64,000 nucleotides of DNA from Pseudoalteromonas luteoviolacea (lineage in GTDB: Bacteria; Pseudomonadota; Gammaproteobacteria; Enterobacterales; Alteromonadaceae): positions 54,009 to 118,008 of the forward strand of contig NZ_MAUJ01000012.1 in NCBI RefSeq assembly GCF_001696455.1, given 5' to 3'. Made by a program: the position numbers and the translations under genes. Positions within the stretch are counted from its first letter, which is position 1. Every line of letters starts with the position of its first letter. A model generated the notes under the pieces. It saw nothing but the letters and a program-made list of their open reading frames with translations, was not told where the DNA came from and did not search any database. Below are positions 56,501 to 64,000 of this stretch, one piece after another.

Positions 56501-59500
56501 GAAGCAGGTAACCCCAATAGCGCAGCGCGCATTTATCGTACGGGTGATTTAGTACGCTACTTACCTAACGGTAATTTGGAGTTTGTTGGCCGTGCGGACA
56601 ATCAGGTTAAAATTCGAGGCTTTAGGATTGAACTGGGCGAAGTGGAAAGCAAGCTAGCGGCTCAGCAAGGCGTTGAGTCTGCCTTGGTCATCGCAAAAGA
56701 ATTAGCTGGCAGTATGCAATTAGTCGGCTATTTTAAGGCGCAGCAGACGCTGGATGACGAGGCGCAAGCCGCCTTCATCGCAGCGATTAAGGCGGGGTTG
56801 TCACAGCAGTTGCCGGATTACATGGTGCCCAGCGTTTTGGTCTCCGTCGCGCAGTGGCCGTTGACACCCAATGGCAAGGTGGACCGACGCCAGTTGGATG
56901 CCATGGATGTGCAAGTGACATCAACACAGGCATATCAGGCAGCAACAACGGAGACTGAGCGTCAACTGGTTGCGATATGGTCCCAGTTATTAGGGCTGCA
57001 AGCGCAGCAGATTAGTACTTCAGCCAATTTCTTTGAACTGGGCGGACACTCCTTATTGAGTATTCGCTTGGTTTCCCAGATCCGTCAACAATTTGCGGTT
57101 GAGCTGCCTGTGCAGGCCGTATTCGATGCCGCCAATTTAGCACAGTTAGCATTGACAATCGCGTCGTACAATCAAGGGGATGTGCGCCCACCGTTGACCC
57201 AGATTGCCCGTGCACAAAATCACTATGATGTATCATTTTCACAACAACGACTTTGGTTTATCGATCAACTGCAAGGGGGCACGCCTGAATACAACATGCC
57301 TGTGGCATTTGATGTACAAGGCAAGCTGGATGTTGCAACAGTGAATGACGTGCTACGCCAGATCATCGCGCGCCATGAAATTTTAAGAACCGTCTACGTT
57401 GCCGTGGATGGACAGGCGCAGCAGCAGATCCGCGCTATGTCTGACATTGACTTTACCGTTGACGAGCAAGACCTACGTCATCTGCCGGGCGAGGCCCAGA
57501 CTCAGTATGTGATGGACACCGTCGCTGCGGACAGCGTAAAACCTTTTGATTTAAGCTGCGATGTGATGCTGCGTGTGGCGTATCTACATACCGCGGATGA
57601 TGAGGGGGTATTGGTGTTTAACATGCATCATATTGCGTCAGATGGCTGGTCAATAGAAGTACTGAATAAAGAGTTTTTTGCCTTATATGAGGCGTTCAGT
57701 CAGGGCTTACCTAACCCGCTCCCTGAGTTGGCGATCCAATATGTCGACTATGCACAGTGGCAGCGTACGCACTTAGCGGGACCGGTATTGGATAAGCAGC
57801 TGGATTATTGGGTCTCGCAGTTGGAAGACGTGCCTGCGGTGCACAGTTTGCCTTTGAGTAACCCGCGCCCAGAAAATAAACAATATGAAGGTAACGTGAT
57901 CTCGGGTCATTTACCTGACACGGTGGGAAAACAGCTACAAGCGCTGGCAAAACGACATCAGTTGACGCCCTTTATGTTGTTGCACGGGGCCCTGTCTTTG
58001 TTGCTCTCAAGGCACAGTAATAATACCGACATTGTCATTGGGACACCGGTTGCAAACCGGATGCAAGAAGCGCTGACGCCACTGATAGGATGTTTTGTAA
58101 ATACCTTGGCGCTGCGCGTGAATACGGGGCAGGCAACTTTGGCAGAATACTTTGCGCATGTTAGGCAAACACACTTAGCGGCGCAGGCGAACCAAGATGT
58201 GCCTTTTGAGCAGCTGGTAGATAAATTGAGCCTGCCAAGAAATAGCAACCACAGCCCACTGTGCCAAATCATGATGACCACCCGTTCAAACTTTACAGGG
58301 GATGAGCGACAAGCCGCTGAGTTAGAGTTAGCGGGACTGGCGTTTACGCCCTATCAATCACAGGGGATACACGCAAAATTTGATTTGAATGTGGATTTGA
58401 GTATCAGTGATGCCGGTGTGGCGATTGATTGGACTTATGATGTTAGCTTATTTGATGACGCTGCCATTGACAGATTAAATGCCCATTTATGTCGCCTCCT
58501 AACAGGGTTAAGTGAACTGAGTTCGGTGGACGTAGCGCCACACAGTTTGCCCATGCTCTCAGAGGCCGAAGAGCATCACCTTGTTACCGAGCTCAATATG
58601 CGAACCGTGACTTATGCCAAGGATAAATGTATCCACGAAGTGTTTGCACTGCAGGCGCAACAGCATCCTGATAGTGTGGCGGTGGTGTTTGAAAATCAGC
58701 AGCTGACCTACAAAGCGCTCAATGAGAGAGCGAATCAGCTGGCCCATTACTTAATTGCAATGCAGGGTGTGAAACCCGATACCTTAGTGGGGCTGTGTGT
58801 GGCGCCATCTTTAGAGATGATGGTGGGTATTCTGGGGATCCTGAAAGCGGGGGGCGCGTACGTGCCAATTGACCCGAAATACCCGCAAAGCCGCATCGAT
58901 TATATTCTAGAAGATGCTGAACTGACGACGATTGTCAGCCACAGCCAAGTGAACGCCGTATTTAGTGAGTTCAGTGGCCAAGTTGTTAACCTCGACGAGG
59001 TCGCGTGTTATCAAACCTACAGCACAGAGAATATCCCGAGCACCACGCTCGGGCTGACATCCTCTCACCTCGCGTATGTCATTTACACATCGGGTTCGAC
59101 CGGTAAACCAAAAGGGGTATTAACGCCGCATCTCGGTGTCATCCGATTAGTAAAAGAGCAAGGTTTTATGGTGTTGAACAATGACACTTGCATGATGCAG
59201 TGTGCCAATATTGCATTTGATGCTGCGACGCTTGAGATATGGGGACCACTTTTAAACAGCGGTAGGGTGGTACTGTATGGCGCCGAACAATTAATGCCGG
59301 CGCTATTGAATGAAGAAATTAAGCGCCATGGTGTGAATACACTGTGGCTCACCGCTGGGTTCTTTAGAGAGTGGTCTAATCACATTCCAGATGATTTACC
59401 TTTGCAGCAGCTATTGGCCGGTGGCGATGTGTTAGATTTAGAAGCGATCAAACGCGTTCAAAATCAATTGCCCAATTGCCAATTAATCAATGGTTATGGC

Positions 59501-62500
59501 CCGACGGAGAATACGACGTTCTCGACAACGTACCAATTTAAGCCTGCGCATGATGGGTTGGTGCCAATTGGTACCCGATTACCTTCTGACGATATTTATA
59601 TTTTGGATAACCATGGGCACCTTATTGCCAAAGGGGGGATTGGTGAACTGTATGTGGGGGGAGATGGTCTCGCACGAGGCTATCTGAATCGCCCAGAATT
59701 GACCGCTGAGCGTTTCATTGACAACCCATATTATGCTGCCAGTCATGGCCATGGTTCAGAAAAGCTCTATCGTACCGGGGATTTGGTGCGCTACCTGGCC
59801 GATGGCAACCTGGAGTTTATTGGCCGTGCCGATGATCAAGTCAAGATACGTGGCTTTAGAATTGAGCTGGGCGAGGTGGAGTCGCAATTGGGTGCACAAG
59901 CGGGGGTTGACTCTGCTCTGGTGATGGCCAAAGAGTTTGCGGGCGCTAAGCAACTGATCGGGTATGTGAAGCCAACAGAGGCCCTTGACGAGCAGGGTCA
60001 AATCGGTTTGATCACGCGAGTTAAAGCGGCCTTATCAACTGAACTACCAGAATACATGGTGCCAAGTGTATTGATGGTGGTGGATACTTGGCCGTTGAAT
60101 GCCAATGGTAAAGTGGACAGAAAGGCCTTACCAGAGCCTGATGGCAGCGCCATGCAGTGTGAATATATTGCGCCACACGGTGAAATTGAAGCGGGGCTGG
60201 TACAGATCTGGGCAGAACTACTGACCATTGATGCGGCGAAAATCAGCGCGTCGGCCAACTTCTTCGAGCTGGGTGGACACTCGCTACTGAGTATTCGCTT
60301 GGTCTCTCAAATTCGTACGCAGTTCGAAGTGGAGCTGCCAGTTCAAGCAGTATTTAGCGCGATGAGTTTATCTGACTTAGCGCGTGCCATTGAAGCACAC
60401 AGTCACAGTGTGCTGATGGCGCCGATTACAGCCACAGAGCGGGCGCAGACGCATTTAGACGTGTCTTTTGCCCAGCAGCGTTTGTGGTTTATCGATCAAT
60501 TACAAGGGGGGACGCCAGAGTACAACATCCCTGTGGCATTTCATGTTGAAGGCGAGCTCAATGTGCCGCTGGTCAATGAGGTGTTCAGCCTCATTATTGC
60601 GCGTCATGAGATATTAAGGACCGTCTATGTTGAGGTGGATGGCACTGCCCAGCAGCGCATCCGAGCGATGTCGGAAGTGGACTTTTCCACGACAGAGATT
60701 GGGTTACAGCATTTAAGCAAAGAAGCACAAGCGAGTACGGTTAAAAGTCTCGTCGAAGCGGACTTTGTCAAACCGTTTGACCTGCAAAACGATGTGATGC
60801 TTCGTGTCACTTACTTGCGCACGGAAGTTGAGGCTGGCGTACTGGTGTTTAATATGCATCACATTGCGTCGGATGGTTGGTCCATGGAAGTCTTGGGCAA
60901 AGAGTTCTTCAGCCTGTACGACGCGTTAAGTCAAGGTCAGCTCGATCCGTTACCTGAGCTGGATATCCAATATGCCGACTTTGCCCATTGGCAGCGCACG
61001 CATTTGGCGGGGGTTGCCTTAGATAAACAGCTGGATTATTGGGTCAAACAATTAGATGACGCACCCGCTGTGCACAGTTTACCGCTGTGCTACCCAAGAC
61101 CGGATGTGGACCACGCAGGGCAATCTCAGCGGTTTGGCAAACAGCTTGTCAGCAATCTGTCAGCTGAAGTTGGACAACAGTTACACGCGCTGGCGAAGCA
61201 GCACCAGCTCACCCCATTTATGATGCTCCATGGGGCAGTATCTCTGCTACTTGCTAGACATAGCAACAGCGCAGATATTGTCATTGGCACGCCCATCGCC
61301 AATCGCATGCGAGAAGAGTTGGCCCCGTTGCTGGGATGTTTTGTCAACACCTTAGTACTGAGAGTGGATACCGCACAGGAGACATTAGCTGACTACTTTG
61401 CCCACCTTAGAGAAGTGCATTTAGAAGCACAGGCAAACCAAGATGTGCCATTTGAACAACTCGTTGATAAGTTGAATGTGCCAAGAAGTACGTGCCACAG
61501 TCCACTCTTTCAAATCATGATGACAACCAAGTCGGACTTTGGCGTCAATCATGAAGACACCAGCACAATACAGTTAGATGAATTGATTTTAACGCCTTAT
61601 GAGTCCGATAAGGTACAGGCTAAATTTGATATTAATATCGACTTGAATATCAGTGAGCTGGGCGTAGAGATCACTTGGACCTATGATGCAGGTCTATTCT
61701 CTGAGCAAGCCATCCGCAAATTGGATGAAAACTTAGCCCGCTTAATGACTGGGCTGAGCAAGGTGAGTGAAGCGCAAGTCGCACCACATAGTCTACCTGT
61801 GCTCTCGGAACATGACAGGCAGCATTTGTTGTTTGAACTCAATGACACCGAACAAGCTTACCCATTCAACCAGTGCGTTCACGAGCTGTTTGAACAGCAA
61901 GTTGCCGCGTCGCCAGATGCCATTGCACTGGAATTTGGGACACACACGCTGAGTTATCAGCAATTGAACGAACAAGCGAATCAACTGGCCCATTATTTAA
62001 TTGAGACGCAAAAGGTCAAACCTGGTGCATTGGTGGGGCTGTGTCTCGCACGTTCACTGGAAATGGTCGTGGCCATACTCGGTATTTTAAAGGCTGGGGG
62101 AGCATATGTACCACTCGACCCACAATATCCGCAAGAAAGATTGGCGCATATTTTAACTGATTCGGGTGTCGAAGTGGTGCTTGTGCAATCAGATACTTGC
62201 GCGGTGATACAAAACTGCTTGAGGTCTGAACCGCTGCGTTTACTGCAAGTGGATGGCCTTGGATATCTGGGGGCGGCGCATTTATGTGCAAATTATCAAA
62301 GTGATAACTTGGACCGTGAACAGCTGGGTTTGAGTGCGCAAGATCTCGCCTACGTGATTTATACGTCGGGCTCTACGGGCAAACCCAAAGGGGTCATGTT
62401 AGAGCACCATACCGTCAGTAACTACTTAACTGAGGTGCAGCAGTATCCTCATCAAGGGATCCGCTGTACGGTGATGAGCACCTCCTTGAGCTTTGATGCC

Positions 62501-63901
62501 ACCGTGACCCCGCTATTTGGCGCTTGGATGAGAGGTGGGTATCTCAAAGTACTGCCTGAAAATAGCAATATCTTTGATGAGTTGCATGTGGCCATCCAGA
62601 CATTGCCCAGTGCGATGTTTAAATTGACGCCTGCGCACCTTCAGGGCTTGTCCCTAGAGGAACCGGTGTTCTCTGAGCATGTATTTGTGGTCGGGGGAGA
62701 AGCCTTTACACAGGATCTGGCACTGAAAATGGCCACTTTGATGCCAAACAGTCGTTTCATTAACGAATACGGACCGACGGAAGCGACAGTCGGCAGTAGC
62801 GTGGAGATCTTCAGTCTTAAAGATCTCACCAATACACAAGGCGGGACAGACATCAGTATTGGTCGTCCTATCTTAAATACCCAGTTATTGGTCTTAGATG
62901 CGCACCAACAGTTACTACCCAAAGGGGTCGCGGGGGAGCTCTATATTGGTGGTGCTGGTCTGGCTAGAGGGTATGTTAATCGTGCCGACTTGACTGCAGA
63001 GCGCTTTATTCGCAATCCATATTTTGATGAGGACAAGGCCAATAGTTCCGAGCGTTTATACCGCACCGGGGATCTTGTGCGCTACTTAGCCGATGGCAAG
63101 CTAGAGTTTATCGGTCGGGCCGACGACCAAGTGAAGGTCCGCGGATTTAGGATCGAGCTGGGCGAGGTAGAAGCGCGTTTATCGGCGCAACAAGGGGTGG
63201 ACTCAGCCATTGTCATGGCCAAAGAGTTGGCGGGGAGCTTACAGCTTGTGGGGTATATTCAGGCGGATAGCGCACTGAGTGATACTGCGCGCGTTGAATG
63301 GGCTGAGCAGGTGAAAACCGCGCTGGCTGCCCAGCTACCTGATTATATGGTACCCCGGGCGCTGATAGCGGTCAGTTCATGGCCGCTCACGCCCAATGGC
63401 AAAGTGGACCGCAAAGCGTTACCTGAACCGCACGCGCATGTGTTACAGAATGAGTATGTGGCACCTCGTAACGAAACTGAGCAAGACTTAGCGGCAATGT
63501 GGGCACAGTTGTTAGGTCGCCAGCAGGATAGCATTGGTATACATGATGATTTCTTTGAACTGGGAGGACACTCTTTACTGGCGGTGCAACTGTTATCGAA
63601 GCTGAGAAATCGGTATGCGCAAACATTGCCGGTGTCGGTGATCTTCACTGCATCGACTATTGCGCAACTCGCTGACTATCTCACGACTGCGAATGATGCA
63701 AGCGAAAGCGCGCTGGTTGCATTGCAAAGTCAAGGCGATAAAGAGGTGATATTTGCCATTCCTGGCGGTGGTGGGAATATCCTGCCACTGAATAATCTCA
63801 GTCGAGAATTTGGTCAGGATCAACCGTTTTATGCGCTGCAATCCATTGCGCTAGATGGGCCACAACCGAGCTCGTCGCGGAGATTGCAAAGCACTACGTA
63901 A
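50549..63901 (+). CDS. Four-module NRPS (C-A-PCP x4 + TE), frame broken within TE
   Basis: A TubC-type docking domain (~1-55) is followed by four C-A-PCP modules. PCP serines are S1088, S2168, S3245 and S4342 (each LGGHSLL). Each C domain has HHxxxDG; C2-C4 carry the LCL-type opening SFxQQRLWFIDxLQGGTPEYN. There are no epimerisation or tailoring domains. By-eye specificity codes: A1 DATKVGEVGK and A4 DATKVGEVGK (Asn-like), A2 DLPRIGHIGK (Asp-like His, otherwise unusual), A3 DALWLGGTFK (Val-like). A TE begins at ~63740 (FAIPGGGGNILPL). The last ~12 codons before the stop at 63901 are out of frame; the TE resumes one frame over at 63865. The gene lies 12 bp after the KS0 protein gene. C1 would condense the polyketide acyl chain with the first amino acid. 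Confidence 0.93.
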   Translation: MKNVEQLLSELAVKEITLSLVDDSIRCFAPKGALTAELKARILNNKTRIIAALKEKQAVSPSQGASDAYIRIPLSIGQKGLRFIQNLNPELAAYNVPICLDLGPSVDTACFLQAWQLVLQKYPLLCAKVTEDDGEYFHSIVFAEQPHIEEVQCASIEDAVYHKANHIFDFNNDFLCNTSLLQDHNGNKSFLIIVHHIIFDGISSVHVLSALLQFYQALKNGEQVRVERTLAYSDFIDWEKQYLASDECQAAEAYWQQQITGENEPLGHLFQRHNLDAKTGASELHSFELPQQLSNQVRNFCIEHRIQPAAFFLAAYQILLNRYTGQDKIYVGMPVIMRPIEAVELDVGYYVNMLPIRSDHAQAGAFVQFLKKTQETLLNALCHSAYPFPLIAEKFVTDKPHDSAVFQTSFAYQNFIGDQESLLVDAGDATDVSFNRDIIQQSDLDISLEVFELQDAFSVKLKYHGELYCEHEIAALAGHYENLLRSGIGEPEKALERLPMLSREDTQHLVFDLNATAQDYPAQTCIHELFEQQVAKSPEAIAVECGSQQLSYRALNAQANQFAHYLVEEQGIKPGDLVGLCLERSMAMAISILGILKAGAAYVPLDPKYPQDRLTHILSDSAAKLVLVQTGTRAQVGETVTTLLVEELGQADTTHFCAHYSTDNLCTTQLGLSAQDLVYVIYTSGSTGKPKGVMLAHQNVSNYLSAVQHYPHTQDITCAVMSTSLSFDATVTTLFGAWMRGGYLKILSEEGNIFDELHDAMQSLPNAMFKVTPAHLQGLEFTAPVLGKHVVVVGGEAFSYELALKTATMMPNSYFINEYGPTEATVGCSIEVVGLSELQSMTGVAEINIGRPIMNSQLFVLDDQQTLLPKGVTGELYIGGEGLAKGYVGREDLTAERFIDNPFYDATHRDSSERLYRTGDLVRYLSNGQLEFLGRADDQVKIRGFRIELGEVEAKLATQPGVDSALVMAKEYAGSLQLVGYINAASDLADEAKAALICEVKAGLATQLPDYMVPSLFVVVAQWPLTPNGKIDRRQLDAMDVMGGITLSYQAPSTATEHQLVAIWSQLLEIDAAQISTNANFFELGGHSLLSNRLVSQIRKHFAIDLPIHMVFNVNTLADLAQAIESHSGDSTLAPVTKIAREQAHYDVSFSQQRLWFIDRLQGGTPEYNMPVAFNVKGQLDIALLNEVFRQIIARHEILRTVYVEVDGQAQQQIRTVSQLEFAIHEQDIRHLEEAAQAEYVKNTVAAEFVTPFDLARDVMLRVTYLQTADNSGVLMFNMHHIASDGWSIEVLNNEFFALYDALRQGHADPLPEMAVQYVDYAHWQHTHLAGTVLDKQLDYWVKQLDEAPAVHSLPLSFPRPQSRQYAGKTLTGRLSSQVGKQLQALAKRHQLTPFMLLHGAFALLLSRHSNSTDIVIGTPVANRTQEALTSLIGCFVNTLALRVDTEHATLVDYFAHLRQVHLDAQANQDVPFEQLVDKLNLPRNTNHSPVFQIMMTTSADFHADDQQAQAAQLTGLELTPYQTTTVQTKFDLNVDLNINEDGVALTWLYDVSLFSAQAIATLNEHLCCLMSRLCEAATEDISPEQLAMLSRDEVQHLVCELNDTAQAYEKDQCIHQLFEQQAAVNPDKIAVRFAEQQLTYKQLNDRANALAHRLVEEHGVNVETLVGLCINRSLEMVVGILGILKAGGAYVPLDPSYPKQRLEYMIEATSITTVVSHDAAMGALDDFAGEVINLDKAADDMTGITQLDRGVTPSNLAYVIFTSGSTGKPKGVMIEHRNLVNYMSTNTDNYYAEHLHGSLVFTSLSFDLTLPSIYLPLVNGGVIDLVGNEDVLDPRVKTILSTEQAKLLRVTPSHLSLLVDQFKETQVSTAHVFIVGGEVLENSLATKLYEIFPACELINHYGPSESTIGCSSYRVDNTLLAQQSVIPIGRPMGNINFFVLSKTQSMVPFGVVGELYIGGDGLARGYFNQPELTAERFIDNPYYEAGNPNSAARIYRTGDLVRYLPNGNLEFVGRADNQVKIRGFRIELGEVESKLAAQQGVESALVIAKELAGSMQLVGYFKAQQTLDDEAQAAFIAAIKAGLSQQLPDYMVPSVLVSVAQWPLTPNGKVDRRQLDAMDVQVTSTQAYQAATTETERQLVAIWSQLLGLQAQQISTSANFFELGGHSLLSIRLVSQIRQQFAVELPVQAVFDAANLAQLALTIASYNQGDVRPPLTQIARAQNHYDVSFSQQRLWFIDQLQGGTPEYNMPVAFDVQGKLDVATVNDVLRQIIARHEILRTVYVAVDGQAQQQIRAMSDIDFTVDEQDLRHLPGEAQTQYVMDTVAADSVKPFDLSCDVMLRVAYLHTADDEGVLVFNMHHIASDGWSIEVLNKEFFALYEAFSQGLPNPLPELAIQYVDYAQWQRTHLAGPVLDKQLDYWVSQLEDVPAVHSLPLSNPRPENKQYEGNVISGHLPDTVGKQLQALAKRHQLTPFMLLHGALSLLLSRHSNNTDIVIGTPVANRMQEALTPLIGCFVNTLALRVNTGQATLAEYFAHVRQTHLAAQANQDVPFEQLVDKLSLPRNSNHSPLCQIMMTTRSNFTGDERQAAELELAGLAFTPYQSQGIHAKFDLNVDLSISDAGVAIDWTYDVSLFDDAAIDRLNAHLCRLLTGLSELSSVDVAPHSLPMLSEAEEHHLVTELNMRTVTYAKDKCIHEVFALQAQQHPDSVAVVFENQQLTYKALNERANQLAHYLIAMQGVKPDTLVGLCVAPSLEMMVGILGILKAGGAYVPIDPKYPQSRIDYILEDAELTTIVSHSQVNAVFSEFSGQVVNLDEVACYQTYSTENIPSTTLGLTSSHLAYVIYTSGSTGKPKGVLTPHLGVIRLVKEQGFMVLNNDTCMMQCANIAFDAATLEIWGPLLNSGRVVLYGAEQLMPALLNEEIKRHGVNTLWLTAGFFREWSNHIPDDLPLQQLLAGGDVLDLEAIKRVQNQLPNCQLINGYGPTENTTFSTTYQFKPAHDGLVPIGTRLPSDDIYILDNHGHLIAKGGIGELYVGGDGLARGYLNRPELTAERFIDNPYYAASHGHGSEKLYRTGDLVRYLADGNLEFIGRADDQVKIRGFRIELGEVESQLGAQAGVDSALVMAKEFAGAKQLIGYVKPTEALDEQGQIGLITRVKAALSTELPEYMVPSVLMVVDTWPLNANGKVDRKALPEPDGSAMQCEYIAPHGEIEAGLVQIWAELLTIDAAKISASANFFELGGHSLLSIRLVSQIRTQFEVELPVQAVFSAMSLSDLARAIEAHSHSVLMAPITATERAQTHLDVSFAQQRLWFIDQLQGGTPEYNIPVAFHVEGELNVPLVNEVFSLIIARHEILRTVYVEVDGTAQQRIRAMSEVDFSTTEIGLQHLSKEAQASTVKSLVEADFVKPFDLQNDVMLRVTYLRTEVEAGVLVFNMHHIASDGWSMEVLGKEFFSLYDALSQGQLDPLPELDIQYADFAHWQRTHLAGVALDKQLDYWVKQLDDAPAVHSLPLCYPRPDVDHAGQSQRFGKQLVSNLSAEVGQQLHALAKQHQLTPFMMLHGAVSLLLARHSNSADIVIGTPIANRMREELAPLLGCFVNTLVLRVDTAQETLADYFAHLREVHLEAQANQDVPFEQLVDKLNVPRSTCHSPLFQIMMTTKSDFGVNHEDTSTIQLDELILTPYESDKVQAKFDINIDLNISELGVEITWTYDAGLFSEQAIRKLDENLARLMTGLSKVSEAQVAPHSLPVLSEHDRQHLLFELNDTEQAYPFNQCVHELFEQQVAASPDAIALEFGTHTLSYQQLNEQANQLAHYLIETQKVKPGALVGLCLARSLEMVVAILGILKAGGAYVPLDPQYPQERLAHILTDSGVEVVLVQSDTCAVIQNCLRSEPLRLLQVDGLGYLGAAHLCANYQSDNLDREQLGLSAQDLAYVIYTSGSTGKPKGVMLEHHTVSNYLTEVQQYPHQGIRCTVMSTSLSFDATVTPLFGAWMRGGYLKVLPENSNIFDELHVAIQTLPSAMFKLTPAHLQGLSLEEPVFSEHVFVVGGEAFTQDLALKMATLMPNSRFINEYGPTEATVGSSVEIFSLKDLTNTQGGTDISIGRPILNTQLLVLDAHQQLLPKGVAGELYIGGAGLARGYVNRADLTAERFIRNPYFDEDKANSSERLYRTGDLVRYLADGKLEFIGRADDQVKVRGFRIELGEVEARLSAQQGVDSAIVMAKELAGSLQLVGYIQADSALSDTARVEWAEQVKTALAAQLPDYMVPRALIAVSSWPLTPNGKVDRKALPEPHAHVLQNEYVAPRNETEQDLAAMWAQLLGRQQDSIGIHDDFFELGGHSLLAVQLLSKLRNRYAQTLPVSVIFTASTIAQLADYLTTANDASESALVALQSQGDKEVIFAIPGGGGNILPLNNLSREFGQDQPFYALQSIALDGPQPSSSRRLQSTT

Positions 63902-64000
63902 CAGAAATAAAAGCCGTTCAAGCTACGGGACCCTATCACTTAATTGGGTATTCATTTGGCGGGGTGATTGCCTTTGAAATGGCCAAACAACTCGAAAATA
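63865..64000 (+). CDS. Continuation of the NRPS thioesterase domain (partial, other frame)
   Basis: Reading from 63865 gives TELVAEIAKHYVTEIKAVQ and then GPYHLIGYSFGGVIAFEMA, the nucleophile elbow of a type I TE with the active Ser in GYSFGG. This joins the preceding ...YALQSIALDGP of the NRPS frame if one base is restored around 63857-63865. It remains open to the window end. Confidence 0.85.

Overview
The window looks like part of a large plasmid or secondary replicon of a marine gammaproteobacterium, with Pseudoalteromonas or a close relative as my best guess. That guess rests on the gene style, the AT-rich intergenic DNA and the iteron replicon; no rRNA or other chromosomal marker is present to confirm it. 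Two arms of a trans-AT polyketide / nonribosomal peptide cluster point away from a central block of plasmid maintenance genes. No acyltransferase domain occurs in any PKS module, so the AT must act in trans and lies outside the window.

Left arm (minus strand, read from 25.2 kb down to 1): an HlyD/MacA-type adaptor, a MacB/LolD-type ATPase and its FtsX/MacB permease (export), a 55-residue unknown protein, and a PKS loading protein (degenerate methyltransferase region, GNAT, ACP, then KS and a dead DH). These are followed by an alpha/beta hydrolase and a giant PKS that runs off the left edge. The giant PKS starts with a Baeyer-Villiger-type flavoprotein monooxygenase and continues ACP-KS-DH-KR-ACP-KS-DH0, then three crotonase-like domains, three beta-branching ACPs and another KS.

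Centre (26.6-35.4 kb): a Phd/RelE-type toxin-antitoxin pair with its promoter and operators, a leaderless GH18 protein, a rep-parB-parA operon on the minus strand with an iteron origin upstream of parA, about 1.3 kb of mostly empty DNA holding a near-perfect 37-bp palindrome, and a small membrane protein.

Right arm (plus strand, 35.8 kb to the right edge): a PKS gene interrupted by two apparent frameshifts, a small PKS with a non-elongating KS, and a four-module NRPS (C-A-PCP x4, then TE). The NRPS is open to 63.9 kb, where a third apparent frameshift splits the TE; the TE continues off the right edge. The first right-arm PKS carries the most striking feature: ACP, then a DUF2156-like domain, then a PLP-dependent beta-eliminating lyase domain, then KS. 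This resembles the DUF-SH sulfur-installing didomain known from the leinamycin family, but sits inside the assembly line of a gammaproteobacterial PKS-NRPS hybrid.

Working model (inference): GNAT loading gives an acetyl-type starter. After one extension the monooxygenase and hydrolase may remodel the chain start. A beta-branch is installed on the triple-ACP module, sulfur may be introduced at the DUF-lyase module, and the chain passes through the KS0 module to an NRPS predicted to add Asn, an uncertain acidic-type residue, Val and Asn before TE release. The MacAB-type system would export the product.
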